Source: an uncultured Eubacteriales bacterium
Lineage (GTDB): Bacteria; Bacillota; Clostridia; Oscillospirales; Oscillospiraceae
NCBI GenBank assembly: GCA_900548615.1
Contig: URKW01000123.1
Span: forward strand, 1 to 5,292
Reading direction: 5' to 3'
DNA: 5,292 nt
In this document: positions 5,092 through 5,292 of the stretch, piece after piece
How positions within the stretch are numbered: position 1 is the first letter of the stretch
Layout of the letters: every line of letters starts with the position of its first letter
Translations under genes and position numbers: made by a program
The notes under the pieces: model-generated
What the model was told of the DNA's origin: nothing
What the model saw: the letters and a program-made list of their open reading frames with translations, nothing else
The model's database searches: none

Positions 5092-5120
5092 ATTATACTG
5101 ACAGCTTTTGCGTTTTGCAA
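5092..5120 (-). promoter_or_regulatory. SigA-type promoter of mreB
   Basis: On the minus strand, -35 TTGCAA (5120-5115), a 17-base spacer, and a perfect -10 TATAAT (5097-5092). The start is expected near 5085, giving a leader of about 60 bases. A second TTGCAA lies 13 bases further upstream (5128-5133). This is the best promoter in the window. Confidence 0.9.
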
Positions 5121-5214
5121 GAGTAAGTTGCAAATGTTCACAGATTTGTTAAAAGAGAGACGGAAGGAGTTGCCTAATAGCGGGCGCACACCCGGAAAGC
5201 CGTCTGTAGACCGT

Positions 5215-5260
5215 CGACTCCCTCTGCGAGGGAGGTGGCGCGAAGCGCCGGAGGGAGTCG
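5215..5260. repeat. GC-rich stem-loop with two alternative folds
   Basis: CGACTCCCTC (5215-5224) pairs perfectly with GAGGGAGTCG (5251-5260), enclosing an inner hairpin GGCGC-GAA-GCGCC (5237-5249). Alternatively CTCCCTC (5218-5224) pairs with the nearer GAGGGAG (5228-5234) around a TGC loop. The two GAGGGAG copies compete for one partner. It joins the 36-bp module at 5257, sharing its GTCG. I recall similar CTCCCTC...GAGGGAG units as common spacer repeats in Oscillospiraceae genomes; that is memory, not a search. Confidence 0.65.
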
Positions 5261-5292
5261 GGGCGTTAAGAAAACATGCCGGTGGCATGTTT
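5257..5292. repeat. 36-bp direct repeat module, copy 2 (cut by window end)
   Basis: Exact copy of 3788-3823 in the same orientation, 1469 bases away, on the other side of mreB. The hairpin AAAACATGCC/GGCATGTTT is complete but for its last base. Here the module is joined to the stem-loop at 5215-5260 instead of the GTAGGGG arm. On the minus strand it lies upstream of the mreB promoter, where it could stop transcription arriving from a gene to the right. Confidence 0.85.

Noticed and set aside
5158..5205. Leftward terminator with arms AGACGG/CCGTCT and a CTCTTTT tail
   Set aside because: Only six pairs enclose a loop of more than 30 bases with poor inner pairing; too weak to call.
3776..5292. 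Composite transposon around mreB
   Set aside because: The flanking copies are short, contain no transposase, and are also joined to different partner modules. mreB is a normal chromosomal gene with matching codon use.

Overview
The window suggests a moderately high-GC Gram-positive anaerobe of the Clostridia, most like the gut Oscillospiraceae group (Oscillibacter/Flavonifractor-like). The reasons are strong G/C bias at third codon positions, AGGAGG-type ribosome sites, SigA-type promoters with 17-bp spacers, short U-tailed terminators, an MreB/Mbl-type protein, and intergenic spacers packed with small GC-rich hairpin repeats of a kind I associate with that group. The taxonomic guess is inference from style; no marker gene here proves it.

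Layout. All three complete genes lie on the minus strand, and each looks like its own transcription unit. From right to left: an actin-like rod-shape protein (MreB/Mbl family, 3994-5025), a PLP-dependent class I/II aminotransferase (2418-3611), and CTP synthase pyrG (261-1895). Each has a clear promoter (5092-5120, 3673-3701, 1967-1995). Hairpin terminators lie at 3703-3745, 2354-2395 and 212-242. At the left edge a 41-codon open frame on the plus strand (1-126) may be the 3' end of a convergent gene that I cannot identify.

Spacers. The pyrG/aminotransferase spacer (1896-2417) holds the pyrG leader hairpin and promoter, an upstream stem-loop, a plus-strand promoter-like site followed at once by a terminator, a 143-bp repeat block (2185-2327), and a 20-bp perfect palindrome. 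The aminotransferase/mreB spacer (3612-3993) holds a second repeat block of 144 bp (3776-3919) with the same 12-bp ends as the first. That second block contains a 36-bp module which recurs exactly at the right edge (5257-5292), so mreB is bracketed by direct copies. The right spacer also has a stem-loop (5215-5260) with two mutually exclusive folds.

Function. The genes are housekeeping: pyrimidine nucleotide synthesis, amino-acid metabolism and cell-shape control. They do not form a pathway together. I see no transposase, CRISPR array, toxin-antitoxin pair, tRNA or rRNA, and no new protein system. The part that deserves attention is the modular hairpin repeat family in the spacers.
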